Shown: positions 1 to 11,206, counted from the stretch's first letter. The stretch: DNA of 64,000 nucleotides from Cyanobacterium sp. Dongsha4 (GCF_036345015.1 NZ_CP084098.1:3237326-3301325); one strand, 5' to 3'. Notes: generated from the sequence alone by a model not told the origin. Translations and numbers: made by a program.

Positions 1-1546
1 TTTCTTGAAAAATTTGCTCAGGATTCTCTCTTAAAATAAAAGGTTTTATTTCTGATTCTAGCCATGTTTTTTGTTTAATTAATTCCGATTGATTATTACT
101 ATTTTCTCGGATTATATTAACAATACTTGAACCTAAATTGACGATACCGCTATAGGAACGAAAATTAATACTTAGGTGCTTAGGCTTAATTTGTTCGTTA
201 ATTTGATTGATTTGATAATAATTTTGATATGATTGATAAATATTATTTTTTATTTTATTCCAACTAAAACCACTAGGGTTAATTATTTGGGCTGGATCGC
301 CTGTAAAAAATATTTTTGGTAAGCTATAACCATCATTATTTAAGACTAATAATTTTAGTAAAAATTTAACTTGAATTTGAGTCAAATCTTGAATTTCATC
401 GCAATAAATTTCTTGATATTCCCCTTGATAATCTTCTGGTATTTGTTTTAATAGGTAGTGAGTATAATCTAATTCATCCCAATATTCATGAGATTCTAAC
501 CAGTGCTGATAGTTTATAACTAGCTGATAAACTTGTTGATAGTTTATATCTCTTCTTAAAGTACTATGATTAATTAATTCTTGATATTGTTCATAAGTAA
601 TGAGATTATTTTCTAAATTAATTGCTTCTAATGAGCCTTTTAATAAATGTCTAATTTCTTCCCATAAAGATATTGGACTAAGGTTATTTATTTTCTGAAT
701 TTGGTGTTGATAAAAATGATTAATAAAACGATACAAGTTAATTTTATTTTCAGGCTTAAATCTCTCAATATTTAATTTATGTTTTTCACTAAAAATTTGA
801 CATAAATTCTGATAATATATATTAATAAAATTATCTAATTTTTCAGGATAAATGCGCTTAATTATATTCTGTGCATAGTTAGTTAATGAGCGATTATAAG
901 TGACATATAAAACTTGATAAGACGATTCATCATTTTTTTGAGTATGGGCATTATGAAGAGCTAAATAAAGTGCGATCGAAGTTTTTCCACTTCCGGCACT
1001 GCCTGTTAATAAAGTAGGTAAATTAGGCTTTTCTGTAATGATTTGATACTGTTGAGATGATAAAATTAAGTCTGGATCTGTTTGACTTTCAGGGTTAATT
1101 GTAAAAGAGAAAAAATCACTTTCTTGATGAGTGAAATAACTATAATTAATACTTAAACTATTATCACGCCAAAGATGTTCTTGTACAATATTTTCCTGTA
1201 ATTCTTCACGGCTTAAATTTTCAATATCTTCTATGCTATATTCTCCAGCACCATCTATAGGAAACTTACCTCTATCCAAATCATCATGGGAGATAAAATC
1301 AACGATTTTAATAACAGAATTATCTTGATTATCTCTTAATAAAGTTGCAATAATTCGATAGTTTAAATTATATCTAATACGAAAAATTTTTAGATTACTA
1401 TTAATATCTAATTCCCTAATTTGACGGTGGGGAATACTATTATGAGTAATTCTTCTTACTTTAAATAAAAAACGACTGCGCTCTTTGGGGCTTAAAAATC
1501 TAATCTTATTCCAAACTCGAACGGAAAATAAAATTGATATAGTCAC
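1..1546 (-). CDS. SF1 (UvrD/Rep-type) helicase with RelE/ParE-like N-terminal domain, partial
   Basis: This is the N-terminal part (about 515 residues) of a superfamily 1 ATP-dependent helicase; the frame stays open to the left window edge, so the C terminus lies outside. Walker A GSAGSGKTS begins near residue 182, the Walker B-type DEIQD near 383, followed by FTGDPAQI (motif III) and a NFRS motif IV. Residues 1-95 do not belong to the helicase core: the pattern with an RIRYNLNYRII strand followed by VIKIVDFISHDD resembles the RelE/ParE toxin fold, so this looks like a toxin-fold/helicase fusion (inference). The start is taken as GTG at 1546 because no ATG fits upstream of the N-terminal domain. 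It precedes no obvious partner gene in this window. Role is probably DNA repair or defence; helicase assignment is firm, the N-terminal domain less so. Confidence 0.85.
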   Translation of the reverse strand, partial: MTISILFSVRVWNKIRFLSPKERSRFLFKVRRITHNSIPHRQIRELDINSNLKIFRIRYNLNYRIIATLLRDNQDNSVIKIVDFISHDDLDRGKFPIDGAGEYSIEDIENLSREELQENIVQEHLWRDNSLSINYSYFTHQESDFFSFTINPESQTDPDLILSSQQYQIITEKPNLPTLLTGSAGSGKTSIALYLALHNAHTQKNDESSYQVLYVTYNRSLTNYAQNIIKRIYPEKLDNFINIYYQNLCQIFSEKHKLNIERFKPENKINLYRFINHFYQHQIQKINNLSPISLWEEIRHLLKGSLEAINLENNLITYEQYQELINHSTLRRDINYQQVYQLVINYQHWLESHEYWDELDYTHYLLKQIPEDYQGEYQEIYCDEIQDLTQIQVKFLLKLLVLNNDGYSLPKIFFTGDPAQIINPSGFSWNKIKNNIYQSYQNYYQINQINEQIKPKHLSINFRSYSGIVNLGSSIVNIIRENSNNQSELIKQKTWLESEIKPFILRENPEQIFQE

Positions 1547-1667
1547 GGGAAATCAGAATTAAAAATAATGAAGAATTAAGGGCTTATAGAATCTCTTAAC
1601 TCTTAACTTACTTTTCAATAATGACATTCAGAAAATAAGTAAATTACAAAAAGTAATAAAATTTAAC

Positions 1668-1697
1668 AAAAAAAAGGGTCAAACCAATGTTCAACCC
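1668..1697 (-). terminator. Rho-independent terminator of groEL
   Basis: On the minus strand a 9-bp stem (GGGTTGAAC / GTTTGACCC with two G-U pairs) and 4-base loop at 1697-1676 is followed by eight T residues (1675-1668). It lies about 50 bases past the groEL stop. A second, weaker hairpin (ACAGGTA/TACCTGT, 1717-1733) lies between. Confidence 0.75.
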
Positions 1698-1750
1698 CTA
1701 CAATATAAAAGATGAAACAGGTATCTTACCTGTCAATAAGTTTTAAGGAA

Positions 1751-3466
<1,716 letters not shown>

Positions 3467-3493
3467 TTAGCACTCTTAGGTCATGACTGCTAA
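3467..3493 (-). promoter_or_regulatory. CIRCE element (HrcA operator) upstream of groEL
   Basis: TTAGCACTC, nine spacer bases, GACTGCTAA: the classical CIRCE inverted repeat TTAGCACTC-N9-GAGTGCTAA with a single mismatch in the right arm. It lies 49-75 bases upstream of the groEL start, where HrcA binding would block transcription. Confidence 0.9.
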
Positions 3494-3600
3494 TACGGTT
3501 ATCAGCACCTTTTCTCTGATTAATTAATGAGCAATTAGTATTAGAGTTTTAGGAGATTGGGATGTTAGGGGAAAATTTCTTTTTTATCTTTTTTTATCTG

Positions 3601-3640
3601 AACTCTGAACTCCGAACTCCGAACTCCGAACTCCGAACTC
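3601..3640. repeat. Tandem heptamer repeat (AACTCYG)n
   Basis: Five consecutive copies of AACTCYG plus a partial sixth between groEL and ndhD. Shorter runs of the same unit occur near 32064-32083 and, on the other strand, near 40241-40266. Such heptameric short tandem repeats are common in cyanobacterial intergenic DNA; no function can be read from it. Confidence 0.85.
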
Positions 3641-3684
3641 AAATTATTGCCCTTTGCCTTTTTTTAATCTAATCTATTCACTGG

Positions 3685-5196
3685 TTATAAATTATGACTA
3701 AAAGTGTGACGATTACTCATCACAAAAGAAGCATTTTCTTCTCCACCATAGAAAATGAGGGAGGCTTGGGTTTCACTCCAACGGCTAATAAAATGGGGTT
3801 GTAAACCAAAAAGAATGATTAAAACCGCTAAAATCAGAGCAGGAATTCTCTCAGTCCATAAAACTCTAGGTAAATTGCTTAATTCGGGGGTTAAGCGTCC
3901 AAAAAAGACTTTATTCACCATTAATAAGAAATAAACTGCCGTCAAACCTGTACCAATGAGACAGAGTAATGTAGGAATGGGGAAAATAGGGAAGCTACCT
4001 CTGAATACCAAAAATTCAGAAATAAAGCCAACCATGCCCGGAATACCGCAACTAGCCATGACTGCTAATATCATTAAACTACCAGTGACAGGTAAACCTC
4101 TTTCGGGATTGAGTAAGCCCCTTAAATAATCCACATCACGGCTACCTGTTTTTTTATAGACAATACCCACCAAAATAAATAACATGGCACTGATTAAACC
4201 ATGACTCACCATTTGTAAAATAGATGCTTGTAAACTTAATCTAGTGGTGGCAGAAGCGGCAAGTAAAACATAAGCCATGTGGGCAATGGATGAGTAGGCT
4301 ACTACTTTTTTCATATCCTTTTGCGCGATCGCACACATAGCACCATATAAAGCACTAATTCCCGCCAAGAAAGCTAAGTAAGGGGCAATCACCAACCAAC
4401 CTTCAAGGAAGAAACCCACCCCGAAACGTAATAAGCCGTAAGTGCCTAGTTTTAATAACACCCCTGCTAATAAAACTGAGACAGGTGTACTAGCTTCAAC
4501 GTGAGCATCAGGAAGCCAAGTATGAAAGGGAAAAATGGGGATTTTGATGAATAAGCCAATTAAGAGAGGAATTAAGAGTAAAATTTGAGTAGCCACAGGT
4601 AAACCATGAGATTTTAAAGGCTCAAAAGCAAAGGTTGGCTCTCCACTAAACCAAACTAAACCTAAAAAAGAAATTAAGACGAGGAATCCAGATAAAGCAG
4701 TATAAAGTAAAAACTTCATTGCCGCATAACCTCTTTTTGCTCCCCCCCAAACCGCAATGAGAAAATATAAAGGTACAATTTCTACTTCATAAAAGAGGAA
4801 AAATAACAATAAATTTTCTGCTAAAAATGCCCCGGCAACTCCTCCTGTTAAAAGTAAAATCATTCCATAATAGAAACGAGGTCTTTGAATATCTTTAGGA
4901 GAGATATAAATAGCAATTAAAGTTAATAAACTGTTGAGAGAAATAAGGGGTAAAGATAAACCATCAACTCCCAAATCATAGCCCAAACCGAGCCAATTTA
5001 GCCAAGAAATACTTTCAGTAAACTGACTATCAAATAAGTTAATGTCAAAATTAATCCCAATGATGATATTAATAATCAGAGTTGCGATCGCAATATTTAA
5101 AGCAATATTACGATAAATAAGAGTATTTTTAAAGCTAGGTAAAAAACAAATAATTATTGCCCCAAAAATAGGCAACCATATTAAGGAACTAAGCAT
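3685..5196 (-). CDS. ndhD: NAD(P)H-quinone oxidoreductase subunit 4 (NdhD, CO2-uptake type)
   Basis: A 503-residue polytopic proton-pumping subunit of cyanobacterial NDH-1 in the thylakoid membrane. It has about 14 membrane segments and the antiporter-like Proton_antipo_M core, including FFLFYEVEIVPLYFLIA, HTWLPDAHVEASTPVS and the KKVVAYSSIAHM loop. It follows ndhF after 150 bases on the same strand, as in the ndhF4-ndhD4 and ndhF3-ndhD3 pairs of the CO2-hydrating NDH-1 complexes. No cupA, cupB or other ccm gene is adjacent. In Synechocystis the cupB gene is separate from ndhF4-ndhD4, so a D4 assignment is favoured (inference). The family call is firm; the paralogue number is not. Confidence 0.93.
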   Translation of the reverse strand: MLSSLIWLPIFGAIIICFLPSFKNTLIYRNIALNIAIATLIINIIIGINFDINLFDSQFTESISWLNWLGLGYDLGVDGLSLPLISLNSLLTLIAIYISPKDIQRPRFYYGMILLLTGGVAGAFLAENLLLFFLFYEVEIVPLYFLIAVWGGAKRGYAAMKFLLYTALSGFLVLISFLGLVWFSGEPTFAFEPLKSHGLPVATQILLLIPLLIGLFIKIPIFPFHTWLPDAHVEASTPVSVLLAGVLLKLGTYGLLRFGVGFFLEGWLVIAPYLAFLAGISALYGAMCAIAQKDMKKVVAYSSIAHMAYVLLAASATTRLSLQASILQMVSHGLISAMLFILVGIVYKKTGSRDVDYLRGLLNPERGLPVTGSLMILAVMASCGIPGMVGFISEFLVFRGSFPIFPIPTLLCLIGTGLTAVYFLLMVNKVFFGRLTPELSNLPRVLWTERIPALILAVLIILFGLQPHFISRWSETQASLIFYGGEENASFVMSNRHTFSHNL

Positions 5197-5346
5197 ATTA
5201 AATAATTAATAGTTGATGGTTAATAATTTTGAGAAAAACTTTTTAATTAAACATTTAGCAGATAATATCTATATGGTTTTGTAATGAGGACTTTAGCTCT
5301 TTTTTAAAGGAATGACTAAAGAAATTTATTATTGATCAATCTCTCA

Positions 5347-7236
5347 TTAAAATGATCCCCAATAGTTAAGAATATTATTCCATTGTCCGCTTAGAATAGA
5401 CCACATTAATAATACCACTCCTACAATGATGGTTAAGATATAGAACTGAGATTGACCAGAAGTATTATATTTAAGGGTATTGCCTCCGAAAATAGTTACT
5501 AAACTAATCAGGTTAACTACTCCATCAATAATGTAGCGATCGCACCATGTGGTAAACTTAGCTAAATTAGAGACAAAAGCCACAACTGTAAATTGATAAA
5601 TCTTGTCTAAATAGAAATCATAGGCAAGTAAATCTTGAATGACTCGCACGGATTTTTCCACAGGGCGATAAAAACCTTTTCTGAGGGGAATTAAAAAGCC
5701 GATAACACAACCCAACAAACCAGAGGCGATAATTAAAGGTAAGGCATAACTAACCACCATAGCAGTATTGTTTAAAATAGGAGCATTAGGACTTAACCAG
5801 AGAGAATAATCAAAAGGTAGAATTGGAGCAAGTAAAGTAATAATGGTGAGAGAAACCATTGGAATTGCTAACTGCCAAGGAATTTCAGGAGCTCGACGGG
5901 TTTTAGGTTGAGTTTTGCCCAAGAAAACAGTCCGAAACACACGGGTAAAGTTAAGGGCATTAATCAAATTAACTAACAAAAGAATACCTAATAACCACCA
6001 AGAAACCTCTAAACTACCATTAAACCAGCGATGGAAAGTAATTAACATTCCTGAAGGTAATAAAGCAATAATTCCTGCACTGCCTGTCATATAAGCAAGG
6101 GTTGTACTGGGCATTTTAGACCAAATTCCCCCCATTTCCGTAATATTTTGGCAACTGGTAGTCAGAATAATTGAACCTGCACTCATGAATAATAAAGCCT
6201 TGGCAACCCCATGACAGAATAAAATCAAAAAGGCAATATCCACATGACCCAATCCCACCGCAATAAAGACTAAACCTAGATAAGCACTGGTAGAATGGGA
6301 AAAAGTCCTTTTAAGATCTATTTGTGCTAAAGCAATTAATGAACCTCCAATGGCAGAAATCGCCCCAATTACCACCAAAGTGTGAGAAGCCACAGGAGAA
6401 AGAGTGAATACTGGCTCTAATTTAATTAATACATAAGCTCCAGCCGAAACTACGATCGAATTTCTCATAATACTAGCTGGATTAGGACCTTCCATCCCCT
6501 CATCTAACCAGAGATTTAAAGGGAATTGAGCGCATTTGCCTGTGGGGCCTGCAATTAAGGCTAAACCAATTAAAGTCGCTGTCAAACCACTAACAGAGGG
6601 ATTTTCGGCCCATTCTTTCAACTGAGAAAAACTTAATCCCGCTCCATCACTAGATAAAGCAACAATACCCATTAACAACAGAATATCCCCAACTCTTTTG
6701 GTAAGAAAGGCATCTCTAGCCGCCGTAACAACAAGGGGTTGTGCATACCAGAAACCCACTAATAGATAAGTAGAAAGGGTTAACAACTCTAACAAACCAT
6801 AACTGAGTAAAAGGGAGTCACTGATGGCAATACCCCCTAAAGCCGCTTCAAAAAAGCCCATTAAACCAAAAAATCGAGCTAATGACCAATCTTTCTCCAT
6901 ATAGCCCATGGCAAATATTTGCGCCAGTAAACTAATAATGGTAACTAACTCTAATGCACCACTACTGACAGGAGAAATTTCGATGGCTAAAGACAAATCT
7001 AATTCAGCAATACTAAACCAAGGAAAAACAACACTTTGAGAGGGAAAATTACCAATATTAAAAAAGATGATACTGCCATGAAAAAATGATAGTAAGGTCA
7101 TTAATATATTCAGATAGGCCGCCGGGCGAGGTCCTGTTTTGCGAATAAATCCTAATGCCCAAGGCAGACTAAAAATAGCCCCTAACAATCCATATAAGGG
7201 GATAAACCATATATGCTGAATCAGAAAATTAATCAT
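5347..7236 (-). CDS. ndhF: NAD(P)H-quinone oxidoreductase subunit 5 (NdhF, CO2-uptake type)
   Basis: This 629-residue membrane protein is the large distal antiporter-like subunit of NDH-1. Recognisable segments are the RKTGPRPAAYLN motif near the N terminus, a lysine/histidine-bearing central region (GPTGKCAQFPLNLWLDEGMEG, SHSTSAYLGL) and a C-terminal amphipathic extension. It is shorter than respiratory NdhF1 (usually 650-690 residues) and agrees in length with NdhF3/NdhF4 of the CO2-uptake complexes. It is the first gene of a two-gene ndhF-ndhD unit that points away from folC across a 305-base intergenic region likely to hold both promoters. Confidence 0.93.
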   Translation of the reverse strand: MINFLIQHIWFIPLYGLLGAIFSLPWALGFIRKTGPRPAAYLNILMTLLSFFHGSIIFFNIGNFPSQSVVFPWFSIAELDLSLAIEISPVSSGALELVTIISLLAQIFAMGYMEKDWSLARFFGLMGFFEAALGGIAISDSLLLSYGLLELLTLSTYLLVGFWYAQPLVVTAARDAFLTKRVGDILLLMGIVALSSDGAGLSFSQLKEWAENPSVSGLTATLIGLALIAGPTGKCAQFPLNLWLDEGMEGPNPASIMRNSIVVSAGAYVLIKLEPVFTLSPVASHTLVVIGAISAIGGSLIALAQIDLKRTFSHSTSAYLGLVFIAVGLGHVDIAFLILFCHGVAKALLFMSAGSIILTTSCQNITEMGGIWSKMPSTTLAYMTGSAGIIALLPSGMLITFHRWFNGSLEVSWWLLGILLLVNLINALNFTRVFRTVFLGKTQPKTRRAPEIPWQLAIPMVSLTIITLLAPILPFDYSLWLSPNAPILNNTAMVVSYALPLIIASGLLGCVIGFLIPLRKGFYRPVEKSVRVIQDLLAYDFYLDKIYQFTVVAFVSNLAKFTTWCDRYIIDGVVNLISLVTIFGGNTLKYNTSGQSQFYILTIIVGVVLLMWSILSGQWNNILNYWGSF

Positions 7237-7541
7237 GCTTATTGAATAGTATGTTTATGTATTAAAATAACTTTATCTACTTTTCTTGATGAATCGATTT
7301 TACAGCAATTTGTTAAGAATAAATAGACCTGAGTTCAGAGCGTGAAGTTTAGGTTATGAAGTAAATTTTGTCAGAAATGCGAATCAATTTTGTTATGTTT
7401 AAAATCAATTATTAACCCTAAATTATCAATTATAACCTAGTAATGTTTTGAATAAGTGCAACAAAGATAGGGGATGTTGCGTTTAACAATAATGATACAA
7501 TTATTTATTAAGTTTTATTAACAAAAACAAATAACTGAAGT
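7237..7541. other. Divergent intergenic region ndhF / folC
   Basis: No gene or RNA is recognised in these 305 AT-rich bases. Both flanking genes start here, so promoters are expected, but no clear boxes or operators could be singled out. Confidence 0.5.
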
Positions 7542-8792
7542 ATGGGAAATCAAATTGAGGATTTGTTACAACCTTTTCAAAGATTTGGGATTAATTTGGG
7601 ATTAAAAAGAATTAAAAATTTATTAGCTTTGCTAGATAATCCTCAAGAAAAAGTGCCTATAATTCATGTAGCTGGAACTAATGGCAAAGGCTCTGTTTGT
7701 GCTTATTTATCGTCAATTTTAACCGCTTCAGGATACAAAACAGGACGCTATACTTCTCCTCATTTAGTTAACTGGACGGAAAGAATTTGTCTTAATGAAA
7801 AACCCATAGAAGAAGACATTTTAATAACAATTTTAGAAAAAATAAGATCAGTTATTAATCCTAATGATCCTGAATGTCCCACTCAATTTGAAGTTATTAC
7901 GGCGGCGGCTTGGCTTTTTTTTGCTAATTCAGAGGTTGATGTGGCAGTGATGGAAGTGGGTTTAGGAGGAAGACTTGATGCTACTAATGTATGCGATCGC
8001 TCTTTAGCTAGTATTATCACTTCTATCAGTCGAGAACATTGGCAAAGATTGGGGGATACCCTCAGTAAAATTGCCACTGAGAAAGCAGGAGTTATTAAGG
8101 AGAAATGCCCTGCAGTGGTGGGAAATCTCCCAGAAGAAGCCGTTGAGGTAGTCAAAAATCGAGCAGAAGAATTAAACGCTCCCACAATTTGGGTAAAATC
8201 AGCCCAAAAATTATCCCCTAATCAAGCTGAATATGAAGGGGTTAACTATCCTTTAGCTTTAGCGGGAGATATACAGTTACAAAACTCAGCAATTGCGATC
8301 GCAACTATCAAAATATTACAAGAAAAAGGTTGGCAAATCCCTACATCTGCCATAGAAGAAGGCATGAAAAACACCCGTTGGCGAGGAAGAATTGAATGGG
8401 TGAAGTGGCAACAACGAGATTTACTAATTGACGGAGCTCATAATGTAGCTTCTGCAAAGGTTTTAAGACAATATGTGGATACCTTGCATAAACCCACTAC
8501 TTGGGTCATGGGAATGTTAAACACAAAAGACCACGAAGGTATTTTTAAGCAATTATTACGTCCTGAAGATCAACTTCATTTAGTACCCGTACCAGATCAT
8601 AGCACCGCCGAACCCGAAGAATTAGCAATATTAGCAAAAACCATTCAACCCCAATTAAAACAGGTACAAACTTACGGAGATTTATACACTGCCCTAGATT
8701 CTGTTACCAACAATCAGGAAACTGCAACTACATCTATTGTCCTTTGTGGTTCTTTATATTTACTAGGATACTTTCTTGGTAAGTTAAGGTAA
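7542..8792 (+). CDS. folC: Folylpolyglutamate synthase / dihydrofolate synthase FolC
   Basis: Adds glutamate to dihydropteroate and to folates in an ATP-dependent Mur-ligase-type reaction in the cytosol. The 416-residue protein shows the P-loop GTNGKGS at residues 45-51, the YTSPHLVNWTERI omega-loop segment just after it, GLGGRLDATN near residue 140 and DGAHN near residue 297. Length is normal for the bifunctional bacterial enzyme. It is transcribed alone, with weak hairpins downstream. The ATG at 7542 gives the usual N terminus beginning about 44 residues before the P-loop. Confidence 0.95.
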   Translation: MGNQIEDLLQPFQRFGINLGLKRIKNLLALLDNPQEKVPIIHVAGTNGKGSVCAYLSSILTASGYKTGRYTSPHLVNWTERICLNEKPIEEDILITILEKIRSVINPNDPECPTQFEVITAAAWLFFANSEVDVAVMEVGLGGRLDATNVCDRSLASIITSISREHWQRLGDTLSKIATEKAGVIKEKCPAVVGNLPEEAVEVVKNRAEELNAPTIWVKSAQKLSPNQAEYEGVNYPLALAGDIQLQNSAIAIATIKILQEKGWQIPTSAIEEGMKNTRWRGRIEWVKWQQRDLLIDGAHNVASAKVLRQYVDTLHKPTTWVMGMLNTKDHEGIFKQLLRPEDQLHLVPVPDHSTAEPEELAILAKTIQPQLKQVQTYGDLYTALDSVTNNQETATTSIVLCGSLYLLGYFLGKLR

Positions 8793-8811
8793 GGGAAAAG
8801 AGGCAAAGCAC

Positions 8812-8839
8812 AAACCCCTCTTTATCTTCAGGGTTTTTT
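8812..8839 (+). terminator. Weak terminator after folC
   Basis: AAACCC pairs with GGGTTT around a 13-base loop and runs into six T residues. Short stem and large loop make it a modest candidate. Confidence 0.4.
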
Positions 8840-9233
8840 CAAAGTCAGGGCAAAATTATCTTGCCCTCACCCCCAACCCCTCTCCCACAGTAGAGGGGAG
8901 CGTTTTTTCTTAATAATTGATTAATTAATACTTAAAAACTCCTGTATCTGTTACTATTTGTTAGTTTCAAAAATAGACATTTTTGAGAATGAAAAAACCC
9001 TGCTTTATCTTCAGGGCTGTTTCATTTTAAAATTTTTGGTTAAGAGGGAGTAATGACTAACGAGTAATAAGTAATGATTTTTGATAATTTAAAATGATTA
9101 ATTAATTGTTTCAAGATTTTCTTTTATTACTTAAAATCTGTAAGCCAAACATCCCCCTAATCCCCTAATACCCCAATACCCTAGGCCCAGATTTCCCCCT
9201 CATCATTCTCCAAAAAAAACTTTTTAAGATAAA

Positions 9234-9253
9234 ATATGAATATTTGTTCATAT
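9234..9253 (+). promoter_or_regulatory. ArsR/SmtB-like palindromic operator
   Basis: ATATGAATA-TT-TGTTCATAT is a 9-2-9 inverted repeat with one mismatch. It starts 34 bases before the metal ATPase start and probably overlaps the promoter. The shape and the TGAACA-like half site resemble operators of ArsR/SmtB zinc or cadmium sensors (established for SmtB/ZiaR). No such regulator gene is in the window. Confidence 0.6.
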
Positions 9254-9267
9254 ATTAAGGTTTTATC

Positions 9268-11190
9268 ATGGGAAAACATTGTTGCACACAAAACAATAGC
9301 AGTCATAATCATCACCATGAAAGAGAAGATGTAAATCTAAAAAAAGAGGTTATATCTGTCATCGTTGTCAGTGTTTTATTTATTTTGGGTTTTGGTTTTG
9401 AAAATCAATTACATAACACGATTTATTCTTTCGGAGAATATTTAGTTTTTATACCTGCTTATCTTCTTGCTGGTTGGAATGTTTTGATGAGTGCAGGGAA
9501 AAATATTGTTAAAGGTAAATTTTTTGATGAAAACTTTTTAATGACTGTTGCAACTTTAGGGGCGTTTGCTATTCATAAACTCCCTGAAGCAGTGGCAGTG
9601 ATGCTATTTTTCAAAATTGGTGAATTATTCCAAGAATTGGCGGTAAATCGTTCCCGTAAATCCATTAAATCTTTATTAGAAATTCGTCCTGATTATGCTA
9701 ATCTTCAAGATGAGGATGGTATAAAAAAAGTTAATCCTGAACAGGTCAACATAGGCGATTTCATTGTTGTTAAACCTGGAGAAAAAATACCTTTAGATGG
9801 AGAAATATTAGAAGGTGATTCTCAGGTAGATACGTCGGCTTTAACTGGAGAATCTGTACCCCGCATGGTGAGAAAAGGAGAAACAGTATTAGCAGGAATG
9901 ATAAATCAAACAGGGGTGTTAACTCTTAAAGTAACTAAACTTTTTGCAGAATCTTCCATTACTCGAATTTTAGATTTAGTGGAAAATGCTAGTAGTAAAA
10001 AAGCTCCTACACAAAAATTTATGAGCAAATTCGCTCAATACTATACCCCAATAGTTGTTTTTACTTCTTTAGCTGTTGCTTTGATACCACCATTATTGAT
10101 ACCTAATGCTAGTCATGGTGAATGGGTTTACCGTGCTTTAGTATTATTAGTTATTTCTTGTCCTTGTGGATTAGTAATTAGTATTCCTTTGGGTTATTTT
10201 GGAGGGGTTGGCAGAGCGGCAAAAAAGGGAATTTTGGTAAAAGGAGCAACTTATCTCGATTCTTTGTTACAGGTGAAAACCATAGTTTTCGATAAAACTG
10301 GTACTTTGACAAAGGGGGTATTTCAGGTAACGAATATAGTTCCTTATAATGGTTTTACGAAAGAAGAATTATTAGCTTTTGCTGTAGGGGTAGAAACCTA
10401 TTCTTCCCATCCCATTGCTGAATCTATTCGCCAAGCCTATGAGGGAGAAATTGACGATTCTATTATCGATAATTATCAGGAATTAGCAGGTTATGGTGTC
10501 TCTGCTATCATTGACGGAAAACGAGTCATTGCGGGGAATGATAAACTATTGCATCAAGAAAATATTTCTCATGATACTTGCAATGTTACAGGCACTGTTG
10601 TCCATTTAGCGGTAGATAATAATTATGCAGGTTACATTTTGATTGCTGATCAAATTAAAGAAGATGCTACGTTTGCCATTTCTCGGTTGAAAGAGTTAGG
10701 AATAGAAAAAACTGTGATGTTAACTGGAGATAATAAGGTTATTGCTTCAGAAATTGCCAAAAATTTAGGGTTAGATTCCTATCAAGCAGAATTGTTACCC
10801 GAAGACAAAGTTACAGCTTTAGAAAATCTCATTTATCAAAGTAAAGAAAAAGAAAAAGTTGCGGTGGTGGGAGATGGTATTAATGATGCCCCTATTATTG
10901 CAAGGGCAGATGTGGGTATGGCAATGGGGGGTTTAGGTTCTGATGCTGCGATCGAAACTGCTGATATAGTAATTATGACGGATGCTCCTTCTAAAGTACC
11001 AGAAGCGATCGAAGTTGCAAGAAAAACTCATAATATTGTTTGGCAAAATATTGTATTTGCTTTAGCTGTAAAGGGCTTATTCATTGTTTTAGGAACTTTT
11101 GGGGTTGCAAGTCTTTGGGAGGCTGTCTTTGCCGATGTAGGAGTTGCTTTGGTTGCTATTTTCAATGCGACTAGAATCATTAATAACTGA
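9268..11190 (+). CDS. Heavy-metal P1B-type ATPase (Zn/Cd/Pb exporter type)
   Basis: Pumps a soft metal cation across the membrane using ATP. The 640-residue protein starts with a Cys/His-rich tail (HCC, then HNHHHE) instead of a ferredoxin-like HMA domain. It then has the TGES actuator motif near residue 193, the membrane CPC metal site at residues 298-300, the phosphorylated Asp in DKTGT at 342, and GDGINDAP near 535. The last membrane helix has an ADVG motif, as in Zn/Cd/Pb pumps of the ZntA/CadA class. A palindrome typical of ArsR/SmtB sensors lies just upstream, so metal induction is likely. Zn/Cd specificity is an inference; cobalt is an alternative. Confidence 0.92.
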   Translation: MGKHCCTQNNSSHNHHHEREDVNLKKEVISVIVVSVLFILGFGFENQLHNTIYSFGEYLVFIPAYLLAGWNVLMSAGKNIVKGKFFDENFLMTVATLGAFAIHKLPEAVAVMLFFKIGELFQELAVNRSRKSIKSLLEIRPDYANLQDEDGIKKVNPEQVNIGDFIVVKPGEKIPLDGEILEGDSQVDTSALTGESVPRMVRKGETVLAGMINQTGVLTLKVTKLFAESSITRILDLVENASSKKAPTQKFMSKFAQYYTPIVVFTSLAVALIPPLLIPNASHGEWVYRALVLLVISCPCGLVISIPLGYFGGVGRAAKKGILVKGATYLDSLLQVKTIVFDKTGTLTKGVFQVTNIVPYNGFTKEELLAFAVGVETYSSHPIAESIRQAYEGEIDDSIIDNYQELAGYGVSAIIDGKRVIAGNDKLLHQENISHDTCNVTGTVVHLAVDNNYAGYILIADQIKEDATFAISRLKELGIEKTVMLTGDNKVIASEIAKNLGLDSYQAELLPEDKVTALENLIYQSKEKEKVAVVGDGINDAPIIARADVGMAMGGLGSDAAIETADIVIMTDAPSKVPEAIEVARKTHNIVWQNIVFALAVKGLFIVLGTFGVASLWEAVFADVGVALVAIFNATRIINN

Positions 11191-11206
11191 CGTTATGTAC
11201 TTATTT

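Larger units (their letters stand above)
8793..9267. other. Intergenic region with two related hairpins and repeats
   Basis: No gene seen. It holds two similar hairpins sharing CTTTATCTTCAGGG (8812-8839 and about 8995-9031), a CCCCTCTCCC-type low-complexity repeat near 8870-8900, and C-rich runs of CCCTAAT/CCCAATA near 9153-9185. The AAATGAAACAGCCCTG arm of the second hairpin recurs at 16696-16711. The last 35 bases carry a metal-regulator-like palindrome. Confidence 0.6.
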
